Shown: piece by piece, positions 45,276 through 56,305 of the stretch
How the letters are laid out: each line of letters starts with the position of its first letter
How positions within the stretch are numbered: the first letter of the stretch is position 1
NCBI RefSeq assembly: GCF_012273895.1
Contig: NW_024045142.1
Span: forward strand, 248,001-312,000
DNA from: Zerene cesonia
Lineage: Eukaryota; Arthropoda; Insecta; Lepidoptera; Pieridae
Direction of reading: 5' to 3'
Length of the DNA: 64,000 bases
The notes under the pieces: model-generated
Database searches by the model: none
What the model saw: only the letters and a program-made list of their open reading frames with translations
What the model was told of the DNA's origin: nothing
Made by a program: the position numbers and the translations under genes

Positions 45276-46440
45276 TAGCGGTCCGCCCAGGCTGCGACCG
45301 TGGTATACATATGTATCCAAATACTCACAATAGAAAAAAAACTAATAAAATAGAGATGAACAGTCTGTTTGCTTTGTTTGAACGCTCTTACTCAGGAACT
45401 ACTGGACCAATTAAAAAAATTATTTCACCGTTGGTTAAACCTGAATCTTATATTTGAGCCACGGGCGAATCCAGGGCGGACCGTTAGTATATTATGTTAA
45501 TGTATTGTAATATGTATGAAATCGATGAAGTAATTTAATATATTTCGTTATTTCTCTGTAACTATAATAATCCTTCAGATTTGTTTATATCCATAGGTAA
45601 GAGAGTATCCATTAATAACGTGAGGGTGTTTTTTATCATTTCCATTGCTATTTATAGACGAGCTTCAAATCCCATTAATTATTTACGTTTTAATGATGTT
45701 TTAGAGGGAAAACAAATAACGTGATATTTGCCGTAAGCAAAGTGATCAAACTCGATCTCTCCTCTCCTTGAAGGCCTCACGTAACAATGAATGTCCTCTG
45801 AGTTGTTCACTATTTATATGCTGTGAGTGTGAATTTTACATATTTGATGTAATCGAACGTAGAAATTGGAGTAGTATTCGATTGGAGTAGTATTCCATTG
45901 TCTTACTTTTACAAGTGTCGAATATTCTGTAAGTGCCAAATATATCGATTAAAAATAACTGCTCCATATGTGTATGTTCTTGAAATATAATTTTATTTAA
46001 CTTTGTAATTACATATATAAAAATATCGTATTATTATATTGTTTCGCAAGGACTTGTAACTTGTAACTGTAGTCTGGTCTTATAATTATTCCTGTATTTA
46101 AATCTGTATGAAAAAGCATTGGTAAATTCTAAAAATCTATTATATAACATATAATCAACACTAACTGATAGGCGTTTTCAATATAAAGCCGCACTGCGCC
46201 TGCGCTACCAAGCAATGGTGACTCAGTGTTTAGGTCATTCCACTACAATCGGAATGCAGCGTTTCCGAACCAGGGGGCGTGCATGAAATAAAGAGATTTT
46301 TTAATATCATCTGCACAATATTCACATGACGAGTGCTCTCTGATGATGGAAAGCATCGTGAAGAAACATTCAGGCATTTCTGAGATTCAGCAGTTCGACG
46401 TCGTGTGACATCTGTCAATACGTACTTAGCCAGCATAGGA

Positions 46441-46645
46441 TTTTTTTTATTGTCACAGCGGGCAACAGAGCTGGTGGTTCGCCTGATGGTAAGCGATCAC
46501 CACCACCCATGAACATTCGCAGAGATAGTGCCTCTGCCAATGTGTTGCCCGCTCTTTACGCGTAAGGGATAAGGCAAGGATTGACGACTGGAAAGAAGAA
46601 ATGGGTTGGAAAGGGGAGGAAAAGGAAACATGCCTTCGGTGTCCC
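46441..46645 (-). repeat. SINE-like repeat, family A, 5'-truncated
   Basis: TTATTGTCACAGCGGGCAAC through CACCACCCATGAACATTCGC to the pyrimidine/purine-rich middle; the GTCGAGCACGC end is absent. In the convergent spacer after dpy-19. Confidence 0.68.
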
Positions 46646-48386
46646 TCCACAAGGGCACAAGTATGATAATGATGATACGCATTTTGGAGTATCACGATCG
46701 TACGTGTATCGTTATTTTTTTATATAACAATACAAGAGACTTGCCACACATCAATTTGATGTATACATGCAGTGGCATTAATTATCTAATTTGATTGGTG
46801 AAAATGTCTATTTTTGATAGTATTTGTCTTTTAAGGCACGTGTAGCTGATAGATGTTAATTTTTATGATAATGTCGTGAACTTGCGAATCTGTTCGAAGC
46901 TAACAGAGTATGAAGTCGCTGTGAGCTATTAAGTATTACTAAGGCTTAATGTGTTGTAAAAATAAAGTTATTCTTTTAAATGTTGTTTTATTTATATCTA
47001 TCTATAACTTAAAATTTCAATGAACCGTATTTTTTAATTGTTAAATATAACGTCATTAGCATCAGTGTTACTCTCATTATATCTACACTGTATTACATAT
47101 TATAAAGAGAAAATCTTTGAATGTTAGTAACGTATTCAATGGACCGATTTCAAAAATAATTTCCCCATTGGATGCCTGCAACGTAGTAATGTAGGCTATA
47201 TATTTACCACAGGCGGGGCTAATATATGGAATATAACGTATATTGTACAGCAATCTTGAATTTTAACTTTAGTTATTTGGTGGAATGTACAACAATTCTC
47301 ACATCTAAGATTTCTATTTTCGAAGGATGAAAATGAAACAAATATTTCGTATTTTATTCGCTATATTTTTAAATGAGCACCAGCTNNNNNNNNNNNNNNN
47401 NNNNNNNNNNNNNNNNNNNNNNNNNNNNNNNNNNNNNNNNNNNNNNNNNNNNNNNNNNNNNNNNNNNNNNNNNNNNNNNNNNNNNNNNNNNNNNNNNNNN
47501 NNNNNNNNNNNNNNNNNNNNNNNNNNNNNNNNNNNNNNNNNNNNNNNNNNNNNNNNNNNNNNNNNNNNNNNNNNNNNNNNNNNNNNNNNNNNNNNNNNNN
47601 NNNNNNNNNNNNNNNNNNNNNNNNNNNNNNNNNNNNNNNNNNNNNNNNNNNNNNNNNNNNNNNNNNNNNNNNNNNNNNNNNNNNNNNNNNNNNNNNNNNN
47701 NNNNNNNNNNNNNNNNNNNNNNNNNNNNNNNNNNNNNNNNNNNNNNNNNNNNNNNNNNNNNNNNNNNNNNNNNNNNNNNNNNNNNNNNNNNNNNNNNNNN
47801 NNNNNNNNNNNNNNNNNNNNNNNNNNNNNNNNNNNNNNNNNNNNNNNNNNNNNNNNNNNNNNNNNNNNNNNNNNNNNNNNNNNNNNNNNNNNNNNNNNNN
47901 NNNNNNNNNNNNNNNNNNNNNNNNNNNNNNNNNNNNNNNNNNNNNNNNNNNNNNNNNNNNNNNNNNNNNNNNNNNNNNNNNNNNNNNNNNNNNNNNNNNN
48001 NNNNNNNNNNNNNNNNNNNNNNNNNNNNNNNNNNNNNNNNNNNNNNNNNNNNNNNNNNNNNNNNNNNNNNNNNNNNNNNNNNNNNNNNNNNNNNNNNNNN
48101 NNNNNNNNNNNNNNNNNNNNNNNNNNNNNNNNNNNNNNNNNNNNNNNNNNNNNNNNNNNNNNNNNNNNNNNNNNNNNNNNNNNNNNNNNNNNNNNNNNNN
48201 NNNNNNNNNNNNNNNNNNNNNNNNNNNNNNNNNNNNNNNNNNNNNNNNNNNNNNNNNNNNNNNNNNNNNNNNNNNNNNNNNNNNNNNNNNNNNNNNNNNN
48301 NNNNNNNNNNNNNNNNNNNNNNNNNNNNNNNNNNNNNNNNNNNNNNNNNNNNNNNNNNNNNNNNNNNNNNNNNNNNNNNNNNNNNC

Positions 48387-48847
48387 TTATTTACCTAAAA
48401 CAAAAACGACTAGAGTTGGCACAATTAAAAATAAACTTGACGTCAATTTTGGCGCGCTGTTCATTTGATCCGTTATTTGACAGTTGTTAAGTGTGTTATT
48501 CAAAATTCTACGTTCGAAATTGAACGGCATTGTGACGTATGGATGCATTTCTAGTAATTCCTCTGAAGCCAAACTTTTCGTATTATTGTGGAATATAACG
48601 TCCAATTGATGGTTGAATGGCCCGAATATACTGAACATTGGGTTGTGGAATGGTTGATGTTTGCCAAATAGCTGGTCCAATTTGGTGAAAACATTCTTTA
48701 TTTCGTGGCGACGCATGTCTGATATATTTTTTGGTGCATAAATATGGCCAATGTTGGCCCAACTTAGGTAACAGTATTTGACGTTGTCGTCGGGGCACAA
48801 TGGGACGATGTCATCAATTATGCTTTCTCCTGATGAAATTTGTTCGG
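48387..48847 (-). CDS. Tsf3: Transferrin last exon: GPI-signal tail
   Basis: Acceptor tttttcag; PLCPDDNVKYCYLSWANIG (transferrin-like), sequons NIS and NNT, then QMNSAPKLTSS and the hydrophobic end FLIVPTLVVFVLGK with TAA at 48387-48389. Small residues (NSA) before the hydrophobic tail fit a GPI omega site. Confidence 0.88.
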
Positions 48848-51800
48848 CTGAAAAAGGAGATTTAATAAATAATACATAACAATTACTATTTGATTGTTAA
48901 ATTAACGAAAGAGCTTGCGTTTTTTATATTTGAAAAAAATATATTACTAGTAACAGTTAATATGAAAAATAACTTTATATGCATTAAAATCGTTATTAAA
49001 CGTTTGGATTCCAATATATTTAAAAATACAATTATTTTTGTATAAAATAACTATTTTCTAAAAGATAAATATAGTTCATCGTAACGTAACCTTTTTATCC
49101 TAGCATGCGTTTCTCAGATGAAACATTTTTTTTTGTGTGAAGGGGATTGACTAAAACCTTAACTTCGAGTATGTCGCCAACGCTATCCCGCGACCTCCAT
49201 CTTGTATAACAATTTATTTAATAAACTAGCAATATATATATGCGTCGTATATAAAATTGCGTCCTCTAAGAAACGCAACCCCTAATGTAGTTAACTTTTC
49301 AATACACTAATAACGAATAAATTCCGAACGTATAAATAAAAAAACTTATTGTTATATATGCGACTTATAACTTGAATGAGCAAAAAAAATCCATAAAGAA
49401 TAATATTAATACCAACCTTTAAACAAATTGAACGTCTTCATACTAATAAAGGCAACATCGCTGTGACCATCAACAACCGACATCAAAGCTGCCTTTTCTT
49501 CGTCTACCTCTCCGCCATTTTGGTAACAGGATTTTGTAAATCTATTTACAATTGTTTCGCTCAAATTGTATTTCTCTATCCCAGGGGCGCATATTTCACT
49601 AAAATAATTATTCAATATGTCATCACAATTGTGTTTCTTTGATAGATAATCCATGACGGATTGCCAAGCGAAGCCGTCATAGCGCGGGAAAGCGGCCCTC
49701 CTCCCGCGCAGATCCGCCATCTTGTTAATATTCGCGCTCTTTTTGACGTAAGCGACAACCGTGTTCATTTTCTCGACGATTGGCGTGACTTCATACAAAA
49801 CTGGACTGAGATCGAATTCTCTGGAAATAAATATATTATAAAACATAAAAATGAGTTTTAATGATAGAATCAACTAAACTGTCAAATTGGTCATATTCAA
49901 ATTATTTAATCCTAGCGATTTTGATTAGGTTAAGGAGATAAACTCGTGAAATTATTGTATTGTCACCGATCCTTAACCAGTGTAGAAGCTCAAGCTACAC
50001 TAGCTAGTAGCCACCTAGAATAAAATTACATCCATATAATCTTTAACTTGTAGTGATTTACACTGCTATTTATATTAGTTGATTATTCACACACAAACTC
50101 ACCACCAAACGCTAATAACTGAGACACACACACACACACACACACAGGAACATTTGTATACTCCACACTTATTAAATTTTTAGGTTTATTTAAATTTTCA
50201 TGATTGTGATACCTTAAGTTAAGGAAGAGCGGAACCTCCTGACACAGGTATTCTCATTAACTTACTAGGAGGTCCTAATCCTACTGCTCAAGTAACCTGA
50301 GGCGTATTTACACATACATCCACACATAATTATTAAATCCATCCAATTTTTGTTTTTCTTCTTTTTTTGTTTAGTATGATCCGTTGTTGATATGTATGTG
50401 TGTGTGTGTGTGTGTTAAAATAAGTGTTTCTTTCTCCCATGACGTGGAGTAAAGGGAGAAAGTGACTAAAATAGGAAAGGAAATGAGAGTGTTTATGCAA
50501 TGCTGACCGCACAGCTCGCAGCATGTAGTCGGCGGGCAGCACGGCGACGTCGGCGTCGCGGCGGGCGAGCGCTTGCAGGCAGCCGGCGGCGCCGCGCCGC
50601 GCCGCGCACTGCAGCGCCGGCGCGGCGCCGTACACCGCGCCCGCCTCGCTCAGCCACTCGCACTTGTTCCGCGCCAGCAGCGACGTCGTGCACAGCGTCA
50701 CGTGTCTGCCAATACTAGCTTTATAGTACGCGGAGTAGTTTCATGGATCACACTAATTTTTTTTTTTTATGTCACAGCGGGCAACAGAGCTGGTGGTTCG
50801 CCTGATGGTAAGCGATCACCACCGCCCATGAACATTCGCAGAGGCTTAGACCTCTGAGAATGCGCTGCTCGCTTTTAAGGGATAAGGGATGAGGAAAGGA
50901 TTGATGAATGGAAAGAAGGAATGGACTGAGAAGGGCTAGGAGAAGGAAATAGGCCTCCGGCTCCCCCACTCACCGTACGAAACACAATAGCAAGTTATTA
51001 TTTCACGCCGGTTTTCTGTGGGGGTGTGGTACGTGAAGCGTGCTCGACTCCCACAATAAACTTTAGCTCGTCGCACTAATATTGTAAGTGTGAAAGTTTG
51101 TTTGTTTGGATGTTTGGCCGTCGATCACGCTGAAACTACTTAACGGGTTTTAATGACATTCATTATACAGACTGAGGGTATGAGCTGACTAGAGTAATAG
51201 GATACTTTTTATGCCGATTAAATGCACCCTTGGAATAAAACAGGAATCCAGATATACAGAGCCGACATCGTGCCATAAACTCAAACTCAATTTTAAACAT
51301 TTATTTATTCAATGAGACTTCCTATAGAAGCACTTTTGACTTGCATTTTACATGGTTTTAACATTTACCACCGGTGCGGAAAGCAGTAGTTCGCATACTG
51401 CGCCAGACAGCGATAGAGTTACGCGTTAGAAGAAAGCGGCAGTGCTTAGGTAAAATCTCGCTAGGCACTGCGCTTACATTAGCTGAATTGAACTTTATTG
51501 CATAGTGACGAGATTCGTTATTTCTACGAATGTTTACAGAAAGTGCTTCTTTACTTGTACTTATTTTTCTGTATATACAAGTTTTGTGTGTATACAAGAT
51601 GTAAGATGGCTGCTAGCGGAGGAGTGGGACTGACCTGGGCGGTCGGCAGCCGCTCTGGCTGTACGCCTCGCGGAAGCCGGCGGCGGCGGCGAGGTGGTCG
51701 AGCGGCGCGGCGGGCGGGCGGCGCGGCGCCGGCGCCTCGCGCGCCTCCAGCAGCGCCGCCAGCGCGCCGCGCCAGCGCCCGTCGAACAGCGCGCCGCTGG

Positions 51801-54800
51801 ACAGCGTGCTCAGCGCCGCCGCCACAGCCGCTGCCGTCTTGCTGGAAGTTACAATCCGTCCGAATGTTACTTTATTCTCCATTCCCAGTGCAGGGGGACA
51901 GAAAATTCAAAGATTTTAAGACGAAATTTTCAAAAGACCTACACTTAATCAATCAAACAATTTAACTGTTTTTTCGAGTGTGCAATAAAGAATATTTCAT
52001 TTCATTTCATTTCAAACAATGAATCAATGGTGTCGGTTGACTCTGTCGGTATACAGAGCCAAATAAAAAAAAGAGCGCACACATTCATTAACATTTTAGC
52101 TCAGAAATAAGATTGTGCTGTTTAATTAAAGTCTATAACAGCTACACTTACCGTTTAGCGATAATGACTGGCCAGGGCCTGTTCAACCAGACGCATGGGT
52201 TCGGGTTGTCCTTCAGCGGCTGCCACGTGCCGTCGCGGCAGAGATATGCGAAGTTATCCGAACTGGGGTACATGCTGGAATTCGTGTTCAGCTGTAACCG
52301 AGAAATGTCCTCAGTTATAATGGGAGTATTTGAGAGATTAGAAAGAATTCTCTTGAGTGAAGAAGAGCATATTTTGTTTAATATAGTCGTTCAACAAATA
52401 CTTTTAAAAAGGGCAGTCGTGCGGGGGAAGGTGCTAAACGAAGACTTCATGTTGATATCATGAACTAGAAATGAGAGGCACCTGATAGAACAATAATGTG
52501 GCAATTGAGCACGCTTCGGCACGAATTGGGCTAGCTCGCACCGGGAAAGGTACCACACAACTATAGAAGATCAATGTCGTTTCTTTCCTCACACTTAATC
52601 CATTCATTTATTCCAAACTTCAATCCATTCCTCATACCTTATTTCTTAAAAGCGGGTGCACACTACCTCTGCAAATGTTTATGGCTATGAACGCGGCGGG
52701 GGCGGTGGTTATCGCTAACTATCAGGCGAACCACCAGCTCAGTAGTTTACTCGTAGGGCAAATGCTATTAATTTTATTCATTTACTAGTTCAATCCAACC
52801 TCCTCACCTTTCAATGAATGAATTATTTTACCACCTACATTTGAATGGATTCTAAATAGCTACATGAGTTCAAGACGCATAGCATAACCTCCAGTTCAAA
52901 CTACACTCCACCACACCACACCACTTCACAACACACCACGCCACCCCAGACCACACCGCACCACACCACACCACACCACGCCACCCCATACCACACAACA
53001 CCGCACCACACCACGCCATCCCACACCACACCGCACCACGCCACGCCACGCCACTCACCCCGAAGTAGGCGATGACGTCATCCAGCTCGCCCCACATGAC
53101 GTCCCCCGCGCCGTCCAGCAGGCACGAGAGCGCGCCGCTCGCGCCCCAGTAGCGGTCCTTCAGGCTGCAGCTCGACTCGCACGCCGCGCACAGTGACGGG
53201 TATTTTTCCTCTGGAAATATCATTTAGAAACAAAATCATTCTTTTAAGAAAAAACTGAACCGCCGTCAAATTTATGGACAAGTAGGTGATCAGCCTTCTG
53301 CGTTTTTTTTATTGTCCCCACCGGGAATCGAACCCAGGACCCCTCGGTTCTACGCTCACGCGTTTTCCGCTGTACCAAGGAGGCGTCAATAAGTAACTAA
53401 ATATAATATAAATTTTAAATATGACAAATATTTACTCACTTAATTCAGCATCTCGGATGAAATCAGGCACCCAGTAGCCAGCCTTACACGCCTTCCCGAA
53501 GAAGTTGGCCACAGCTTTGATTCTATTCTCAGTTAGTGACAGCTGCGGGTCGCAGGAACGGGTGACGACCAATGATTCCAGATACTGTAAATAATGAATT
53601 ATCGTTAATTTTAAGATCTGCATATATATCTACACTAATGTTTTCCATCACATGGTATGTCTATCTCTCCGTCTGTATGTCTTTTCTTCGCGCCTAAACC
53701 ACTACAACGATTTGGTTGAAATTTGGTTCTGATATAGTTTTAGAACCGGTAAAGGATATAGGATAGTTTTTTATCCCGATAATCCAACGTGAACAGGAAC
53801 AATGAGTGGAAATCTCCCGGATTACCCAACATTTCTTTTGATACGCGGGCGAAAAGCTAGAAAATTATAATACATACAGATGATATTTTAACATTTTAGA
53901 TATGAGAAAGAAGCACTCACCCCAGACAAAGTATCAGACAGGGGCCGAAGATCGTTAATTCCATTCCCTGGGTGGCACAGCGTCGTGTTACGTAGCACCG
54001 CGTCCAACGACCACGGGTGGTCTGGTAGTATTTTCCGGTTTACTACTGCAACTACTGTCCGTTCGTAGTCTCCTGAAAGTAAGTAGTAACTCCTTAGTAG
54101 TAAGTAGTTGCTTTTTTATGTCACAGTCGGAAATGGAGCTGGTGGGACGCCTGATGGTAAGCGCTACCACCGCCCATGAACATTTGTAGAGGCATAAGGT
54201 CCATTGCAAACCTTACGCCTGTACAAATGGATTGCCAACTTTAAATTGGGAAGGGATTGGCGAGAGGTATGAAGGAAAGGACTGGGAAGGGTAAGGAAAA
54301 TTGGGCCTACGGCTCACTCTCCGAACGAAACACAGCAGAATGCTATTTCACGCCGTCTTCTGTGGGGGTGTGGTACTTCCCCGGTGCGAGCTGGCCCAAT
54401 TCGTGCCGAAACGTGCTCGACTATCACATACAGTTGTTACTCGTTGGTGTATAGAATGTGAAGTAGTAACAACGGATTAACATCCTTTTTGACGGTTGTA
54501 TTCTAACAACCACGTTAATGAGATTCAAATACCGACTCACGATTAAATTTTATACACTGGCAAAAAGACATCTTCTTGCCACGAAGAGAAAAAAATGTCT
54601 GAGGTGTCACATGTGGCACACGCGATTGGAACGAAGCTCCTTTCAGTTAGAAATAAGTATTATAGAGGGTATAAATAAATAAATTCACAATATTTAGATG
54701 TTAATGAAAAATGAACGCGTGGCTTGTCTCTGTCGAGAAAGAACGAGAGAGAGAGAGAGTGTAAATAAGTCGTATCCTATACTCGGCCTGCCCACTCTCC

Positions 54801-55876
54801 GAGCGCTACGCACTATGGCAGTGTGTGTGCAAAGTGTTGTAAGGATTTTTCGTGACGCCTTAAAGACCCCTTTATAAGGATTTTAGTTCCAAAAAAAATC
54901 GATTAAATTATTGTCTCTGGTATCCCACGTGTTCCAAAAAAAATCGATTACTCATTATCTCTGGTATTCCAATACTATGGGTTATGGTACACTTACTCTG
55001 TCTGTGCCGCAACTCGTGGGTGACAAGTACGTCGAGATCTGCCCACTGAGCGGCTATCAAATCTTCAGGACTGAATGCACCGAAGTCAACTGTGCCTTTG
55101 CTAATACGCCTGAGGCAGTCGAGTCTGAAGACAGGAAGAAATCCGTAAATAATATAACCATTATGGAAGTTATTTCGTCATGTCTTCTTGAATGTATTCA
55201 ACTCACACACTCACATGCTCACTACATGTCGTTTCGTCGTTTCTTTACTAGCTGTTCGCCCAGGCTTTGCTCGTTGTAAATATATAGCCCATGTCACTCA
55301 GTGAAGTTGCAGCTTTCTAATGGTGAAAGAATTTTTAAATCGGTCCAGAAGTTATTGAGTTTATCGCTTACCATAAACAAACAAACAAAAATACAAATTA
55401 TGTGTAGTTTATATTTATATAATTAATATATTCAGTTTAAAATAAAATAAATTGTGTGCATAGGATTGAGAATCGGCCATCGTCACTAGACGCTCGTCGC
55501 GGCTCCACCCGGATATCAAGATTTCGGTTTTATTCCAAGGGAGCATTTAATCGGGATAAAAATAAATATCCTATAACCCAAACCACCTCATACCCTGTCT
55601 GTATACCAAATTTCATCGATATCCGTTCAGCAGTTTCAGCGTGATTGACGGGCAAACATCCAAACAAACAAACTTTCACACGCATAATATTAGTGTGAAT
55701 TAGTGTGATTAGTTTTGACAGTGTGTTTATTTTTTTACTCTATTTGAAATAACAAAATTACGCTCACCTGTCTGTACCCAATACGCATTCCATTCCAGAA
55801 TTTTCTGCATCCAAAACGGGGCAGAACTTCGCCCCCCGCTTGTACGCCCCTCGCCCCTCTACAATACATAGACGAA
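48387..55876 (-). CDS. Tsf3: GPI-anchored transferrin, probably transferrin 3 (10 visible exons; first exon missing)
   Basis: Two-lobed transferrin-fold protein, probably on the outer cell surface. Exons in reading order: 55876-55768, 55124-54997, 54072-53921, 53584-53440, 53210-53059, 52291-52152, 51841-51635, 50705-50508, 49820-49417, 48847-48387; all phases join, about 698 residues after the missing signal-peptide exon. N-lobe landmarks: RLCIVEGRGAYKRGAKFC, DRLDCLRRISKG, SLCAACESSCSLKDRYWG, LLDGAGDVMWGELDDV. C-lobe landmarks: HVTLCTTSLLARNKCEW, CLQALARRDADVAVLPADYM, ALMSVVDGHSDVAFIS. The anion-binding CHTG..R motif is CHPGNGIN in the N-lobe and absent in the C-lobe (RRAAFPRYDGFAW), so ferric iron binding is unlikely. 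The C-terminus is QMNSAPK followed by a hydrophobic tail, a GPI-addition signal. Family certain; Tsf3 is chosen over Tsf2 from motif loss, so the symbol is tentative. The stop is two bases from an assembly gap. Confidence 0.85.
49417..49820 (-). CDS. Tsf3: Transferrin exon: C-lobe core
   Basis: Acceptor atttccag, donor AAAG|gttggt. EFDLSPVLYEVTPIVEKMN, VVAYVKKSANINKMADLRG, a degenerate anion site, NYFSEICAPG, ALMSVVDGHSDVAFIS. AT-rich codon use, unlike the preceding exons. Confidence 0.92.
50508..50705 (-). CDS. Tsf3: Transferrin exon: start of C-lobe
   Basis: Acceptor ttggcag, donor GTGCG|gtcagc. HVTLCTTSLLARNKCEW is the canonical lobe start, followed by CLQALARRDADVAVLPADYM. Extremely GC-rich. 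Confidence 0.88.
50757..51054 (-). repeat. SINE-like repeat, family A
   Basis: Near full-length minus copy in the transferrin intron between the GC-rich exons. Confidence 0.73.
51635..51841 (-). CDS. Tsf3: Transferrin exon: lobe-linker region, very GC-rich
   Basis: Acceptor cttccag, donor CCCAG|gtcagt. Encodes KTAAAVAAALSTLSSGALFD, an Ala/Arg/Pro-rich stretch, then FREAYSQSGCRPPR leading to the C-lobe. Nearly all third positions are G or C. Confidence 0.85.
52152..52291 (-). CDS. Tsf3: Transferrin exon: end of N-lobe core
   Basis: Acceptor gttacag, donor AACG|gtaagt, phase 0 to 2. Reads LNTNSSMYPSSDNFAYLCRD, GTWQPL, NPCVWLNRPWPVIIAK; NSS is a potential N-glycosylation site. Confidence 0.88.
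52497..52745 (+). repeat. SINE-like repeat, family A, internally shortened
   Basis: ATTGAGCACGCTTCGGCACG at the 5' end and AACCACCAGCTCAG at the 3' end, in a transferrin intron. Confidence 0.68.
52905..53055 (-). repeat. CCACA-type minisatellite next to a transferrin donor
   Basis: Plus strand is a string of CCACACCACAC/CCACGCCAC units; in transferrin sense it is a GT-rich (GTGGTGTGG) run directly after the donor at 53058. Confidence 0.8.
53059..53210 (-). CDS. Tsf3: Transferrin exon: N-lobe Cys-rich loop
   Basis: Acceptor tttccag, donor TTCGGG|gtgagt. EKYPSLCAACESSCSLKDRY and GALSCLLDGAGDVMWGELDD; the residue before SGAL is Ala where iron-binding lobes have the second Tyr ligand. A CCACA-type minisatellite abuts its donor. 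Confidence 0.9.
53314..53387 (-). repeat. tRNA-derived SINE head
   Basis: Minus strand: CCTCCTTGGTACAGCGG (box A-like), AACCGAGGGGTCCTGGG, TTCGATTCCCGGTGGGGAC. The acceptor stem pairs poorly, so a SINE promoter relic is likelier than a tRNA gene. In a transferrin intron. Confidence 0.55.
53440..53584 (-). CDS. Tsf3: Transferrin exon: N-lobe
   Basis: Acceptor tttacag, donor TTAA|gtgagt, phase 0 to 1. Reads YLESLVVTRSCDPQLSLTE, ANFFGKACKAGYWVPDF, typical of the inter-strand region of insect transferrins. Confidence 0.87.
53921..54072 (-). CDS. Tsf3: Transferrin exon: N-lobe anion-site region (degenerate)
   Basis: Acceptor ctttcag, donor TCTGGG|gtgagt. DYERTVVAVVNRKI, then TLCHPGNGINDLRPLS, where the anion-binding Thr and Arg of CHTGxxR are lost. 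Confidence 0.87.
54112..54430 (-). repeat. SINE-like repeat, family A
   Basis: Full-length minus copy in a transferrin intron, inserted about 40 bases upstream (in transferrin sense) of the exon starting at 54072. Confidence 0.75.
54997..55124 (-). CDS. Tsf3: Transferrin exon: N-lobe, GTVDFGAF segment
   Basis: Acceptor tcttcag, donor CAGA|gtaagt. Reads LDCLRRISKGTVDFGAFSPE, then DLIAAQWADLDVLVTHEL. The position where iron-binding transferrins carry the Asp ligand appears replaced (FSPED). Confidence 0.87.
55768..55876 (-). CDS. Tsf3: Transferrin exon: start of N-lobe
   Basis: Minus-strand acceptor tttccag, donor ACAG|gtgagc. Reads RLCIVEGRGAYKRGAKFC, then PVLDAENSGMECVLGTD, the beginning of the mature N-lobe. 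Phase 1 entry means an upstream exon supplies the signal peptide and one base. Confidence 0.85.
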
Positions 55877-55974
55877 CTGGAAACATAACATAATTATAAG
55901 TGTGGGTGCCCCTGGCACATGTAACCGGAAGAAAGATAAAAAAATAAAAAAAAAACTTCAGAAAAATATTTAAA

Positions 55975-56305
55975 GTTTTGAAAATTCAAAAGTGCACGCC
56001 TCATAGCGGTTATTCAAAAAAAAAAGACAATTAATCTTTCGCGCCATTGTCCACCTAGAAAAGAAAAATAAAAGGTACTACGCAAGTATTGTAAACGAGC
56101 CTTATTTACATAAAAATAGTTTAAACATACAATCGATAAATCGATCTTAGCCTTTGTTCATAAAAATTAAGCTACGTAGAATTAGACCGTGATCTTCGAA
56201 ATAAATTAAATCAATTCAAGCGTTTAAAAAAGTGAATTCGGTTAGCAAAGATTTTGGCGAGTTATCGTGACCACAGCGGTTTTCATACATACAAACGGAC
56301 AGACA
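55975..56305 (+). repeat. Long interspersed repeat, second of a pair
   Basis: Same orientation and block order as 14110-14480, placed just upstream (in gene sense) of the first visible transferrin exon. Confidence 0.6.

Larger units (their letters stand above)
44650..48386. other. Convergent spacer between dpy-19 and the transferrin
   Basis: dpy-19 (plus) and the transferrin (minus) end towards each other here. Contains the dpy-19 poly(A) signal, a CTAG-type repeat at 45097, SINE A at 46441 and the 47386-48385 gap that hides the transferrin 3' UTR. No other gene seen. Confidence 0.65.

Noticed and set aside
50500..51965. Arg/Ala-rich plus-strand frames
   Set aside because: Opposite-strand shadows of the GC-rich transferrin exons.
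52870..53223. Trp/Cys/Gly-rich minus-strand frame of 117 codons
   Set aside because: Its C-terminal half is the translated GTGGTGTGG minisatellite; the genuine part is the transferrin exon that stops at the donor at 53059.
53314..53387. Functional tRNA gene on minus
   Set aside because: Acceptor strands do not pair well and the same sequence occurs, diverged, at 3675-3746; a SINE relic is more likely.
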